From Epiperipatus broadwayi (taxonomy: Eukaryota; Onychophora; Udeonychophora; Euonychophora; Peripatidae): 64,000 bases of DNA. Position numbers and translations under genes: made by a program. The DNA lies in the NCBI GenBank assembly GCA_028023455.1, contig JAQFVV010000042.1, forward strand, positions 3,799,739-3,863,738, written 5' to 3'. The notes below the pieces were generated by a model that saw only the letters and a list, made by a program, of their open reading frames with translations, ran no database searches and was not told the origin of the DNA. This document shows, piece by piece, positions 1-10,604 of this stretch (the stretch's first letter is position 1; every line of letters begins with the position of its first letter).

Positions 1-598
1 TACTGTATGTTATGTAATTATTTACTACTGTTATTGAATTTCCAAAAGTAATATCTGTATAATTTTAATGTTTTATGTTATATTTATCCTTTTTTTTTTT
101 TTTTTTGTATTTTATTAGTGTTTTTTAGTAAATACTCATTTATCTACTAAATATCAGTTAGCTTTACTTAATTTTCTTAAAACATCCAGTAGGAAGCAAT
201 TTAGTTATAATGGTCCTAAATTATTTAATATTTATTTATAAGAGATTGTTCTGTGAATTTAATGAACACTATCTTATTTGATTTTTAAAAAGCATTTATG
301 GCACTGGTTATATTATGCTAAGCATTAGTTTTATTTTTTTTTTTTTTTTGTTTATATTATATGTTATGATGTAATTATTTACTACTGTGATTGAATTGCC
401 AAATGCAATATCTGTGTGATTTTAATATTTTATGTTATATTTATACTTTTTTTTTTTTTGTATTTTATTAGTGTTTTTAGTTGTTACATTTAAATTCCTC
501 ACACAAGATTTTTCTTGTATGGAATTTATCTCACTGTATTATACATTTATTGTTTGCTTCATAATGAATAAATAAATAAATAAATAAAATAATAAATA
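1..598 (+). mobile_element. Jockey-like LINE 3' ends (two overlapping fragments)
   Basis: This is the 3' end of the same non-LTR retrotransposon family as the copy at 1231-2505. A decayed reading frame around 180-235 encodes SSRKQFSYNGPKLFN, matching SSRRQFSYNGLKLFN in the other copy. The 3' UTR follows and ends near 598 in an (AATA)n-type tail. The 3' UTR also contains a block with an ACAAGATTTTTCTTGT-type hairpin near 503-518. Bases 1-120 closely repeat bases 361-476, so the left edge is either the UTR of a second copy or a local duplication. No complete protein survives. The family call rests on the reverse transcriptase of the longer copy. Confidence 0.7.
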
Positions 599-600
599 AA

Positions 601-680
<80 letters not shown>
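599..680. repeat. (ATT)n microsatellite
   Basis: Nearly perfect ATT repeat separating the Jockey-like 3' tail on the left from a 98-bp stub of the L1/Tx1-like element A on the right. It could have grown from the AT-rich tail of the left element or have been the target of the stub. Confidence 0.95.
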
Positions 681-778
681 CTTTCAAAAGGACTTTATTG
701 AATATAACAAGAAAGGGTTACATTTATAACTATTTTACCACATGAGATGAATTGAAGTAGTATAAATAAGTTGAAAAT
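681..778 (-). mobile_element. 3' stub of L1/Tx1-like element A
   Basis: These 98 bases match the 3' end of element A (from 2578) almost base for base. Both begin CTTTCAAAAGGACTTTATTG and end TATAAATAAGTTGAAAAT. On the minus strand it carries a CAATAAAG polyadenylation-type signal just before the tail. It is an extreme 5' truncation of a minus-strand insertion, with ATT arrays touching both ends. Confidence 0.88.
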
Positions 779-1230
<452 letters not shown>

Positions 1231-2201
1231 ATACATGGTATTATTGGAGATTTTGGATTAGTTAATCATGGTGTTCCACAAGGTTCTGTACTTGGCCCTA
1301 TACTGTTTTTAATTTATAGAAATGACATTTTTAATTTATCTTTGAATTCAAAGATTTATGGGTTTGCTGATGATATTGCTTTGTCTTGTGATGCTGTTTC
1401 ATATAGTATTCTGGAGCAATTGATTAATAAAGATCTAGAATTAATAAGTAACTGGCTTATGATAAATTATTTAATGGTTAATAGTAATAAAACCAGAGGT
1501 ATTCTGTTCTCTTATAAACACTGCACCCATTCAATTAGTATTAAGATTTGTGATCAGTATAATATTCATTCAAAAAGTATTTGTACATGTTGTAACATTA
1601 GTTTTGTTGATAATTATTGCTATTTAGGCATTTATATTGATTCAAGGTTATCTTGGTCTAAGCACATTGTCTACTTATGTTTTCGATTATGTAAAATTAA
1701 TTATTTATTTTATTATCTGGTTAAATTCATACCTAGATCTACTTTGATGACTATATATTTTGCTTGTTATCAGAGTATATTATGTTACAATATTTCCATT
1801 TGGGTGGCTCTACTGATTACTCACTATCTCAATTACATACTTTGCAAAATTATACAATGTGTATTATTTTTGGTAGACATAGATTGACCTCTGTGCGAGA
1901 TATATATGTCAATTCTGGTTTGTTATCTGTTTCTAAACTATATAAGTTTAGAATTATCATTGATATATATCGTCGTCGGTTTTTACTGTGTCATAAAGTA
2001 TCAATTATAAATATCCGCTTGTCTAACAAATTTCAACTGGTGGTTCCAGATTTTTCTTTAGAAAGCAGTCGCAGGCAATTTAGTTACAATGGACTCAAGC
2101 TCTTTAATTCTTTTGTTACTGACTGTTCAATTGATGTTAATAATTTATCTTTTTATATTTTTAAAAATTATTTAAAATTTTGGTTATTGTCTCATGTGTA
2201 A
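1231..2201 (+). pseudogene. Jockey-like ORF2 reverse transcriptase, C-terminal part
   Basis: The reading frame opens in the array and shows the reverse transcriptase motifs NHGVPQGSVLGPILF and, about 30 residues later, FADDIAL, which carries the catalytic Asp pair. The thumb region follows with YLGIYIDSRLSW. These are LINE motifs of the Jockey/CR1 type. Near 1802 a one-base frameshift moves the frame by one: the first frame dies at 1887, while the homologous C-terminus (GGSTDYSLSQL onward) continues in the other frame to 2201. The N-terminal endonuclease and palm start are absent through 5' truncation. The copy is inactive. Finer clade assignment would need a tree. Confidence 0.85.
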
Positions 2202-2505
2202 TATATTGATTAATTAATGTGTATATATATGTATATATTTTTTGTTTAATATGTATGTGTATATATATATATATATATAGTTGGTTGTATTTATTCTTAT
2301 ATTATTTGTTTTTGGTTTACTTGTTTTAGTATTTATAGTATAGTAATGTATTTTATTATTGTTGTTGTTATTTTTGTTGGTGTTTTTGTTTTTGGTTTGT
2401 AATTAATAATTTAAGAAAAACTCCTAGCACAAGTTTATCTTGTTTGGAGTATTTCTCCTTTTTATATATATGTGTATTGTTTGATTAATAATAAATAAAT
2501 AAATA
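1231..2505 (+). mobile_element. 5'-truncated Jockey-like non-LTR retrotransposon
   Basis: Starts abruptly inside the reverse transcriptase at the edge of the ATT array and runs through the ORF2 C-terminus and 3' UTR to an (AATA)n tail. The UTR contains a CACAAGTTTATCTTGT hairpin just before the tail, as in the left-hand copy. The truncated 5' end and simple tail fit insertion by target-primed reverse transcription. Both ends abut ATT arrays. I see no unambiguous target duplication, because the flanks are themselves repeats. Confidence 0.85.
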
Positions 2506-2506
2506 A

Positions 2507-2559
<53 letters not shown>

Positions 2560-2577
2560 CATCATCATCATCATCAT
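2506..2577. repeat. (ATT)n then (ATC)7 microsatellite
   Basis: ATT repeat that changes to ATC over the last 19 bases. Read on the minus strand it is element A's 3' tail, (GAT)7 followed by (AAT)n, so it may be part of the retrotransposon tail rather than older target sequence. Confidence 0.93.
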
Positions 2578-2827
2578 CTTTCAAAAGGACTTTATTGAAT
2601 ATAACAAGAAAAAGTTACATTTTTAACTATTTTACCACATGCAGATGAATTGAAGTTAGTATAAATAAGTTGAAAATTGTAATGGGGGGGGGGTAACAAA
2701 GACAAAGGATATGCATGTGGTTTACAAATTTGAGTTTACATTATTTTCTTTAAAATATATACATCCAATTAGTTTTGTGCACTTGTAAAGCTCTTAGTTC
2801 TGTTTTTTATTAGTCTTTTTTTTCTCT

Positions 2828-5800
2828 CTATAATTTTGAGCGCTGTTGTAATATTGACCAAGTGGCTGTGTACATCTTTTGGGATACAATTTTTTCATCC
2901 CTTAAGTGGAGATGTTCCATTTTGTTCCAGAATGTGTTTGAATGTCTTCTTGGATTATTGTTGTACATGAAGGAGTATCTTGTACACCATAGTGAAAACA
3001 ATATAAAAGTACTTGCTCAAATATGTGGGTAGCTACCCTTAATAAATAATTGTAAAAGGGTTTGAATGTCACAATTTCTTTGTTTGTACAATGATGGTAT
3101 GGATGAACGAATATTATCAAATACAGGGCAGGTAAAAAGAAAATGTTCTTGTGTCTCAGTTTCTCTTTGACACAACCAGCATATGTCTTCTGTATTTATG
3201 TAATGCCTTCTATATCTACAAAAGTGTAATGTTGGCAATGCTTCAAGATTTAATTTGAGTAGAAAATCATAATATTTGGGTTCTAATGACCAGAATTTAA
3301 ATTTTCGGGTTAGTTGACTATTATTAATGTTTAAAATTGGTCTTTTATCATTTAGGGGAGAGCAAATTATCTGGTATACATCCCAATATTTAAATTTATC
3401 TTGAGGTCGTGAAAAAATAATGGTTGGAATGTTAAGAATTAGTGTAAGCAAGCTTTTCCAATATCCATTGGTTGGTGGTGGTTTATCTGTTGGGGTAATC
3501 TTGAAGAACACTTTCATGTATGAAAATAAATAAGCACATGCAGAAATGAGATTTAATGTCTTTTGAATGTTAAAAATATGTATTGAATGTAGTCCTAAAC
3601 CATTTTGTATTAGAGGAGCTTGAATACGTTTTAGTGAAACCAAAACAATCTTTTTTCCCCACAGCAACTTTCTACATAACGAGTTTATTTTACTAGTAAA
3701 ACATTTAGTGTATAGTATTATTGGAGAATAGTATGTGATTCGAGTCATAATTAATAGATTAAACAGGGATACTTTTGAATACAGCGAAAGGTAAGATTTT
3801 GAAAGTGAATCAATTATATTTTCTATTTTATTTTTAATTTTGTCTTGTATTTGTCGACGCATTTCTAGATTGCTCAAATAGAAGGGGAATCCCACAAAAG
3901 AGCTGGGTTTTCCTTTAAAAGGTTGTGTAAAATTGTCCTGTATATATTGACCACGCAGAAGATTTATCCATGTTAAACTCCAGCTTGTATTTATTAGTGT
4001 ATGAATTAAGAATTTCAATAGAGTTGGGATCTGTTTTTTAGAAGTTAAAAAAATTAAGACATCATCCATGTAGGCAATACAGGAGATGTTTGCTTTTAGA
4101 CCAGGTATGTATATGCCTGATAATTCTTTTTCTATCATATTCAGTAAGGGATTGATATAGAAAGTAAAAAAAAAAGCACTTAGTGGTGAACCTTGTGGAA
4201 TTGAACAGTAAGGTACAAAAAAAGTGAATTCTTACCATTAAGTGTAATATGTATTTCTCAACTTAATAGAAGATTGGTGATTAAATATATTAAGGATTTT
4301 GGTATTGTTGTGTCTGCTAATGCTTCAACAAGGAGTTCAATTGGAATCATATCAAATGCTGATTTTATATCCAGTTGGATTACAACTGGACTATATTTTT
4401 TATTATTTCTGACAGAATCAATAACTGTTTTGAATAGAAAGGCTGTTTGCATTGTAGACGAGCCTTTCTTAGCAAACTGCATTTTAGATAGTATATGTAT
4501 AATATAGGGTTCTATTTTGTCTTTAATGATTGACTCCAGCAGTTTGATACCCAGAGGGCTCATTGATATGGGCCTTAGATTGTTTAGTGTGGTTATTTTT
4601 TCATGTGTTTTGATAAATGGTACTAGTAAAATAGGGTATAATCCATGTATATGATGGATCTTTTTTGTTAGAAAGTTTGCTAGATTACACAGATACTGAG
4701 CAGTAAAATTTTTTAAATGCTTGAATACAAAGCAAGGTATACCATGCATTCCTGGGTGACTGGAGTTTGGGGTTGATGCTAATTTTTGAATAAAGTCTTT
4801 GGGAGTAAATACTATATCTTCTTCTGGCTCACCGAGAAAAAATGGCGCAGGGCTGAATTTTTTTTTCTCTTGAAGTTTGGATTTGAAATATGTGTAGAGA
4901 GGTAGCAACATGTTGTAACCAGAAATTATATCTTCTTGTATTTTAATTGCTGTTGGTATGCGAGTTGATGGCTTTTGTCCCAGTGCCCAGCGAATATAGT
5001 GTCTGGACCTTGTGTGTGTCTGTGTCAAAAAGTTTTCTTTTTTTAATTACCAGGTATTCTTTAAGTTCTTCAGAGACTGATTTATAAAGTTTCTTCAGGG
5101 CAATCACATTTGAACAGCCTTGTTTATTTGTAGTACTGTTTGTGATTCTTTTGTGTGTTTCATCTACAAGAGCTAGAAGCCTTGAAGGGGCTGGGGTAGC
5201 CCTTGTTATGACATCAATTGTATATGAAGTAATGTTAACAAAGGCAATCCATGTTTGCACTGGATCCATTTCAATGTCTTGAAGTTTGAAGAGATATATA
5301 TATATTTCTGAGAATAAATATTCTGGGGTTCGACATGGAAGAAGCACTCTAATTGTGTTTACAATAGATGTTATTTATTGTATATAAAATCATTCTTTAG
5401 TGAAACAATAATTGCAGAATGGTCTGATAATGATGAGTTTTTTATTGTTAGGCTGATCATGTGATGTATCACTGGTGAGTAGAAGACCAGGTCAATTAAT
5501 GATGAAAACCTGCCATTATTAAATGTTACTGAATTCTGTGGGATATAGCCTTCTCCACTCATGAGTGGTATGGCTAGTAAGTGCAACCATTTTGTGACAA
5601 ACTCATTGTATGACATGTTGAAATCACCAAGTAAAATTAATGGATGTGATGAGGATGCTATTTTGGAATTTATAATTTGAATGACTTTATTAATTACTGT
5701 GTGATTTGGAGGTAAATAAACAAATGCTACATTCAATGCAACTGTTTTATCATATAGTGTTATAATTAATATGTGTGCATCTATATATATTATTTTGAAT

Positions 5801-6049
5801 GAATAGAAGGGGCAGGTTTTCATTACTACTACTCCTGTTCCTGCTGAGGGTGAAAATGATGCTTGGGAGAATGCTGAGTATCCTTGATTATTAAGATAGT
5901 TAGATGGATTAATCTGAGATTTATTATAAATTTTTGTTTCAAGTAACCCTAGCAAATGAGGTTGTATAATTTCAAGCCATTTTATTAATTGAGTTTTTTT
6001 TCGGTGAGTTTAATCCACGGATGTTTAATGACACTATTTTTATATTCAT
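2828..6049 (-). pseudogene. Element A ORF2, endonuclease-reverse transcriptase (broken)
   Basis: ORF2 starts at the ATG at 6049, giving MNIKIVSLNIRGLNSP with the N-terminal endonuclease Asn. The first frameshift follows in an A8 run near 6000. The endonuclease continues with LETK, LLGDFNMS and SLSDHSAI. The linker and reverse transcriptase are spread over 5347-4943, 5028-4258 and 4138-3017. LRPISM, QLDIKSAFD and YMDDVLIF are visible. The C-terminus has CWLCQRETETQEHFLFTC, then NNNPRRHSNTFW, and ends near 2828. Breaks lie near 6000, 5370, 5030, 4256 (stop), 4140-4220 (frameshifts through the GSPLS region) and 3017 (in-frame TGA). The active-site tetrad is YMDD rather than the more usual LINE F/YADD. 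Confidence 0.87.
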
Positions 6050-6282
6050 TATAGTTTCACTCAATAAAAACAGAACACACCTGATGTAGTAATTAGATTA
6101 TAATTTTATATAGTTTAGATAACTTGCACAAATTATGACAAAGAATTTTTATGTCTGGAGGTTCTACTTCCTCCCTCCTGTGATAATTTTTTGCACATTT
6201 GCTTTTTTATTGGTGCTAAGGTCTTCATCTGAAGTGTATTCAAACTCGGTATCAGTTGAACTCATATTTGCTTTTATTTTTT

Positions 6283-7629
6283 TTAATTATGATCTAATGT
6301 CTGGGGCATATCATATTCACTAAGATCAATAGGCACTGCTGCATTTTTTCTGCTTCGTTTGCTTCGTGGTCTGCCTGTTTTTCGGTTGGCAGTGTTGTTT
6401 ATTTTTGGGTCTGTAGGTGGCAGGCAAGGCACTAGATAGTCTATAATATCTTGCGAAGTTTTGTTAAGGGGTGTTTTTGATTGTTTGTGATTTTGGCAAT
6501 CACTTTTTAATATTTCTTGTTGAGATGGGCTATTTTCTTGTAACACTGGTTTATCCTCGTCATTCCATGATTGATTTTCGGGTAAAAGTGATTCACTTTC
6601 GTCATTTACTGATTGCTCTCTGGTGATGTATAGATCGTCTGTTATATTAATTGGATTATTTTGATAGCAAATTGTAGTTGATTCACTTATCGGTTGAGGA
6701 GTGAAATCTGTGTTATTTACTGGCGCATTTCCACATTGATGACTTGAGGTTGCTCTCATATCACAGTGTTTACATTTAAGTTTTGGGCATGCATTTATAA
6801 TATGCCCTTGTTGTTTGCAGTGAAAACATTGCGGTTTAAGTCCATGAATTATTAAGAGTAGCGTCGCTTCATGATCGGTTATAAGAGTGGGAATATCATT
6901 TGGATTTACGTTTTGATTTAATTTAACTTTAAAATGATAACTGTTTCCATAGATCGGTATCGGAGTTCCTTTTAAATATATAGGTTGAAAGGCAACAACA
7001 ACTCTGAATGGTTGCATTAATTTATTGAGGTCATTTATTGTATAGTTAAAGTACGTATTTTTGATTGTGCCGGTAATAAAATTTTCTCTATATTGGTTAA
7101 CTTTTACTAAAGCATATTTCCCTAACGTTTTGTTTTATCAAATTTGTTTTTTTGTTCTTCTCTATAGAATTCAGTAGCAAGATAGCGAGGATTTGTATGA
7201 TCTGCAATGCGCATTATTTGTGCTTAATTCTCCGTATAGCAAATCCTAAGGAAATCTACACAGTGAACAATTTATATCTGTAATTGCAAGGTTAACAGAC
7301 TGGTCAGTAAAGAAATGTTTAAACGACATAAACAGGTCACGTGGGATGGTCGTATTAAAGCGTTCAGAAATTTTTAATAGACTTTCATTAGTCCAGATCT
7401 CTTCTTCTATTACGTTAACTGGTAATGGATCAGATTCTGAAAGCACATCTAGTTTCATTAGATCATTCATTATTGAACGATGAAATCTTGAAACTGGAGT
7501 TTGATTTTTTTCCACGTTCTGAGGAAAATCTCCTTTTTTAGTGGATGCTTTGATTGCATCAGCATAAGAAATGCTTGCTGCATTCAAAGAGATCGCCATA
7601 TTAGAGTAAAAAAAAACCCGCTTGCACAC
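6283..7629 (-). pseudogene. Element A ORF1, gag-like nucleic-acid-binding protein (broken)
   Basis: Two open segments, 7629-7246 and 7017-6283, lie in the order expected of one ORF1 split by frameshifts between them. The likeliest initiator is the ATG at 7599 (MAISLNAAS...), inside the longer open frame. The second segment carries a zinc knuckle, CFHCKQQGHIINAC (C-x2-C-x4-H-x4-C), followed directly by a second Cys/His cluster, CKHC...SSHQC. The tail is acidic and then very basic (GRPRSKRSRKN), ending at 6283. In this family ORF1 coats the element RNA. The spacing before ORF2, which starts near 6049, is about 230 bp. Confidence 0.8.
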
Positions 7630-7794
7630 AAATTCCTCGTCGGAGGAGTTTTCTTAAGTTTAAAAAACTACATATACTGAATATTGGGTTGCTTAGAGTC
7701 AATACGGTTTATTTAAAATAAAAAAGTTTTTAGTTTTATTATTACTAGAAATATATAATATATCCTACCAATATCTACGATCACCAAACCAGCT

Positions 7795-7806
7795 GACGCA
7801 TGCGCA
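7795..7806 (-). promoter_or_regulatory. NRF-1-like motif at the 5' end of element A
   Basis: The minus strand reads TGCGCATGCGTC, one base off the NRF-1-type consensus YGCGCAYGCGCR, within 16 bases of the element's 5' end. LINEs rely on internal promoters near their first base, so a factor site here would fit. In this AT-rich context a GC-rich 12-mer stands out. Function is inferred only. Confidence 0.4.
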
Positions 7807-7810
7807 CTAA

Positions 7811-7831
7811 TTGTTGTTGTTGTTGTTGTTG

Positions 7832-7910
<79 letters not shown>
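7811..7910. repeat. (GTT)n then (ATT)n microsatellite
   Basis: About eight GTT units, then ATT units, between the 5' end of element A and the 3' end of element B. One frame reads as polyasparagine on the minus strand, which is an artefact. Confidence 0.95.
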
Positions 7911-7913
<3 letters not shown>

Positions 7914-10541
7914 AAAAAAAATGAAGTTTATTAATCAAAGAAATACAGAGTTTTTTACATTGATTTTTTACAGTGACTTTTCCATTGGTTTTATATACAA
8001 GCATTTTTATAGTCTTCGGTTACATGTTTTCAATAAAAAGTTATCTAATTTTTACATAAAAATTATTTATTGTAGAGAGAGGGAAAAAATGTTTTTTATT
8101 TCCTTATTTATTGTTATTGAATTATCAGTGTTCTTGAATTTTTGGCACTTATAGCATTGATTGTTGTTTGATAAAAGACCATGTAGCTGCATAAATATGG
8201 GGATTTGCTATTGTCTTGTCTCTATTCCGTATTTAGTTTAGTTTGTTGTAGAAGGTGGATGGATGCCTTCTGGGGTTGTTGCCCATTAGATAGGTACATC
8301 TGGTACACCAAAAAGCATATAGTACAAAGGTTGCTGCCCTAATGCTGGGTATTGATCTGCCTTGAAAAACATTAATTATTTGACAAATGGTCATGTTTTG
8401 TTGGTGATATATTACACCCATCATTGTTCTTACATTGTGTAATGCAGTACATTGATACAATAGGTGTTGTAGGGTCTCTTCAGCCTTGTGGCATAGTCCA
8501 CAAAAAGGGTCTATTGAAACATACATCCTCTTATGGTGTAAGAAGTATGTTGTTGGCATTGCGATGAGATTTACTTTTAGAATAAAATCAAAAAATTTGG
8601 GTTCTAGTGACCACTTTTTGTATTCATATAGTAATTTTCTGTTGTTTATTCCGAGTATTGTGTTATCGTTGTTTAGGTCTCTTTCCTGTTGAATTTGTTC
8701 GTGAATGTTCCAATATGAATATTTGTGTGTATATTGCTCTGTTCTGTTAAAAGTTGTTTTATATTGATGGATGATTGATGATATATATATAGACCTGTTG
8801 GGGGTGGTTTAGCAGTTGGAGTAATTTGAATTAAGCATTTAAGTTTTGGAAATTGATTCATAATGGAAATTACTAGATTACTTAATTTTTGTGTATAAAA
8901 AATGTCAATATTGTGCAAACCTAGACCATTTTTAATAAGGGGTTGATTTAGTCTTTTTGTTGATACTGCAACCACTTTTCTTGACCATAAAAGTTGGTTA
9001 CAGATGGTTTTAATCTTTGCTTTGAAAGCTTTTGAGAATTTTATTATTGGTAAATAATATGTTATTTTTGTCATTATAAGTTGATTTATTAGCTGGACCT
9101 TAGAATATATAGAGAGATATGTTTTTGATAGGGAGGTGACAATGCATTGTGCTTCTTCTTTTAATCTATTTTGGATTAAACACCTCATTCTGGTTATTCC
9201 CAGATGAAACGGGAATCCTAAAAAACGTGTTGGTTTTGCTTTGTAAATGGACGTGCATGGTTTTCCGGTAAACATAGACCAAGCAGTAGTCTTTTCTGGA
9301 TTAAACTTCAATTTCTATTGTTGTGTATAGTCTTTAAGAATTTTTTGTAATTGTAGTAATTGTTTTTTTGAATTGAGAAAAACAGTGATGTCGTCCATAT
9401 AAGCCAAGCAAGCTATATATTGTGTAGTACCGGGTACTTGAATGCCGGTAAAGGTTTTTTGGATTTTTTCTATTAAAGGATTAATATATAGAATAAATAA
9501 CAGTGAACTGAGAGGAGAGCCTTGGGATATGGATTGGGTGGGAACAAATGATGGAGAAATTTTTCCATTTAATGTTATGTATATTTCTCTGTTGAGAAGT
9601 AGATTTGCAATGATGTACAGATGTGTCTTGGGGATAGATGTATTTCCAAGCATGTCTAGCAATATGGAAATGTCTACTCCATCGAAATCTCCCTCGATAT
9701 CTAGTTGAACTGCTATTGGACTATTTTTTTTTTGTCTTGTTGGATCCAGGATTGCTTTGAATAATGCTGCTGCTTGAATTATGGAGGAGTTCCTTTTGGC
9801 AAATTGAACTTCTGATATCAGTGGCATTATATGTGGTTCTATTGTTTCTTTTATTATTTTTTCAAGAATTTTTATTGGCAAAGATTCCATGGAAATTGGT
9901 CTGAGTTCTGTGAGGGATGGGGTAGTTTTAGCTTTTTTGTTGAATGGCACTATTGCAATGGGATGAACTCCCTCCACATCCTGAATTTCTTGAGATAGGT
10001 GGTTTGCTAGGTTGCACAGATATTGTGCTGTGTATTTACTTAGGTGTTTTAGTATGAATAATGGTATTCCAGGACTTACTGGATGACATGCATTTGGTAT
10101 TGTATTTAGTTTTGTCAGGAAGTCATTTGTTATGAAAGGTTTTTGTGTTTCTGCTTGTCCAAATAGCTTGGAGTGTAATTTAAGTGGTGTTTTAGATTGG
10201 AGTTTGGTTTTAAAATGCTCAAAAATAGGAAGGATCATATTGTGTCCTGTATATGTGCCATCTTTTGTTTCTATTGCCATTGGAACTTTGATGATTGGTG
10301 GGTTTCCCAGTGCCCATTTAATGTAATCTCTGGTCCATGTATGTGGTTGGGTTATGCATATTTTGCTTTTTTTGATTCTCAAATATTCTTTTAGTATTTC
10401 ACATGTTTTGTTGCATGTCCTTGTTAGACCATGTATATACTGCTGTGTTTGATGTGATGGCGTAATCATGGTTATTCGTTTATGAATTTCATTTGCAAGT
10501 GTCAACAATTTGGATGGTGGTGGTTGATTTTTTGTCACATA
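7911..10541 (-). mobile_element. 5'-truncated L1/Tx1-like retrotransposon (element B)
   Basis: A second, clearly diverged member of element A's group in the same orientation. It lacks ORF1 and the endonuclease, beginning in the linker before the reverse transcriptase, and ends in a 3' UTR of about 320 bp. The last bases on the minus strand are AATAAACTTCATTTTTTTTT, followed by (AAT)n. Both ends abut microsatellite: ATT on the left, GAT then ATT on the right. Only one stop and one frameshift break its ORF, so it looks younger than element A. Confidence 0.85.
8233..10538 (-). pseudogene. Element B ORF2 reverse transcriptase (truncated)
   Basis: One frame is open from 10538 to 9315. It shows RDYIKWALG, LRPISMES, VQLDIEGDFDGVD (catalytic Asp in the DFD position), ISQGSPLSSLLF and AYMDDITVFL. 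An in-frame TAG after DYTQQ interrupts it at 9315. The same frame resumes from 9311 with the thumb (RFLGFPFHLG, KNGLGLHN) to about 8690, where a frameshift moves to the segment ending at 8233. That last segment holds CGLCHKAEETLQHLLYQC (C-x2-C...H-x4-C) and the terminal GNNPRRHPSTFYNKL. Co-linearity with element A is complete, and both share the YMDD motif. The copy is inactive as it stands. Confidence 0.87.
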
Positions 10542-10561
10542 TGAGATGATGATGATGATGA

Positions 10562-10604
<43 letters not shown>
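10542..10604. repeat. (GAT)n then (ATT)n microsatellite
   Basis: About seven GAT units then ATT units at the 5' truncation point of element B. It matches the arrays at the other LINE boundaries to the left and closes the microsatellite-embedded nest. Confidence 0.95.

Larger units (their letters stand above)
2578..7810 (-). mobile_element. Near full-length L1/Tx1-like retrotransposon (element A)
   Basis: A 5.2-kb two-ORF non-LTR element. In minus-strand order it has a 5' UTR of about 180 bp, ORF1 with a CCHC zinc knuckle, ORF2 with an apurinic-type endonuclease, reverse transcriptase and a C-terminal CCHC motif, then a 3' UTR with CAATAAAG and a GAT/AAT simple tail. The 5' end (AGTGCGCATGCGTCAG) abuts an (AAC)n/(AAT)n array, and the 3' end abuts the ATT/ATC array. 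ORF order, ORF1 zinc knuckle and microsatellite flanks resemble the Tx1 side of the L1 group. This is inference from motifs, not from a tree. Several frameshifts and stops make this copy inactive. Confidence 0.85.

Noticed and set aside
2902-3120. Separate small minus-strand gene
   Set aside because: It is a different frame over the C-terminus of element A ORF2, whose true frame reads through a TGA at 3017 into the conserved NNNPRRHSNTF block.
7807-8004. Open frame with a polyasparagine run
   Set aside because: It crosses the ATT array and the 3' UTR of element B on the minus strand.
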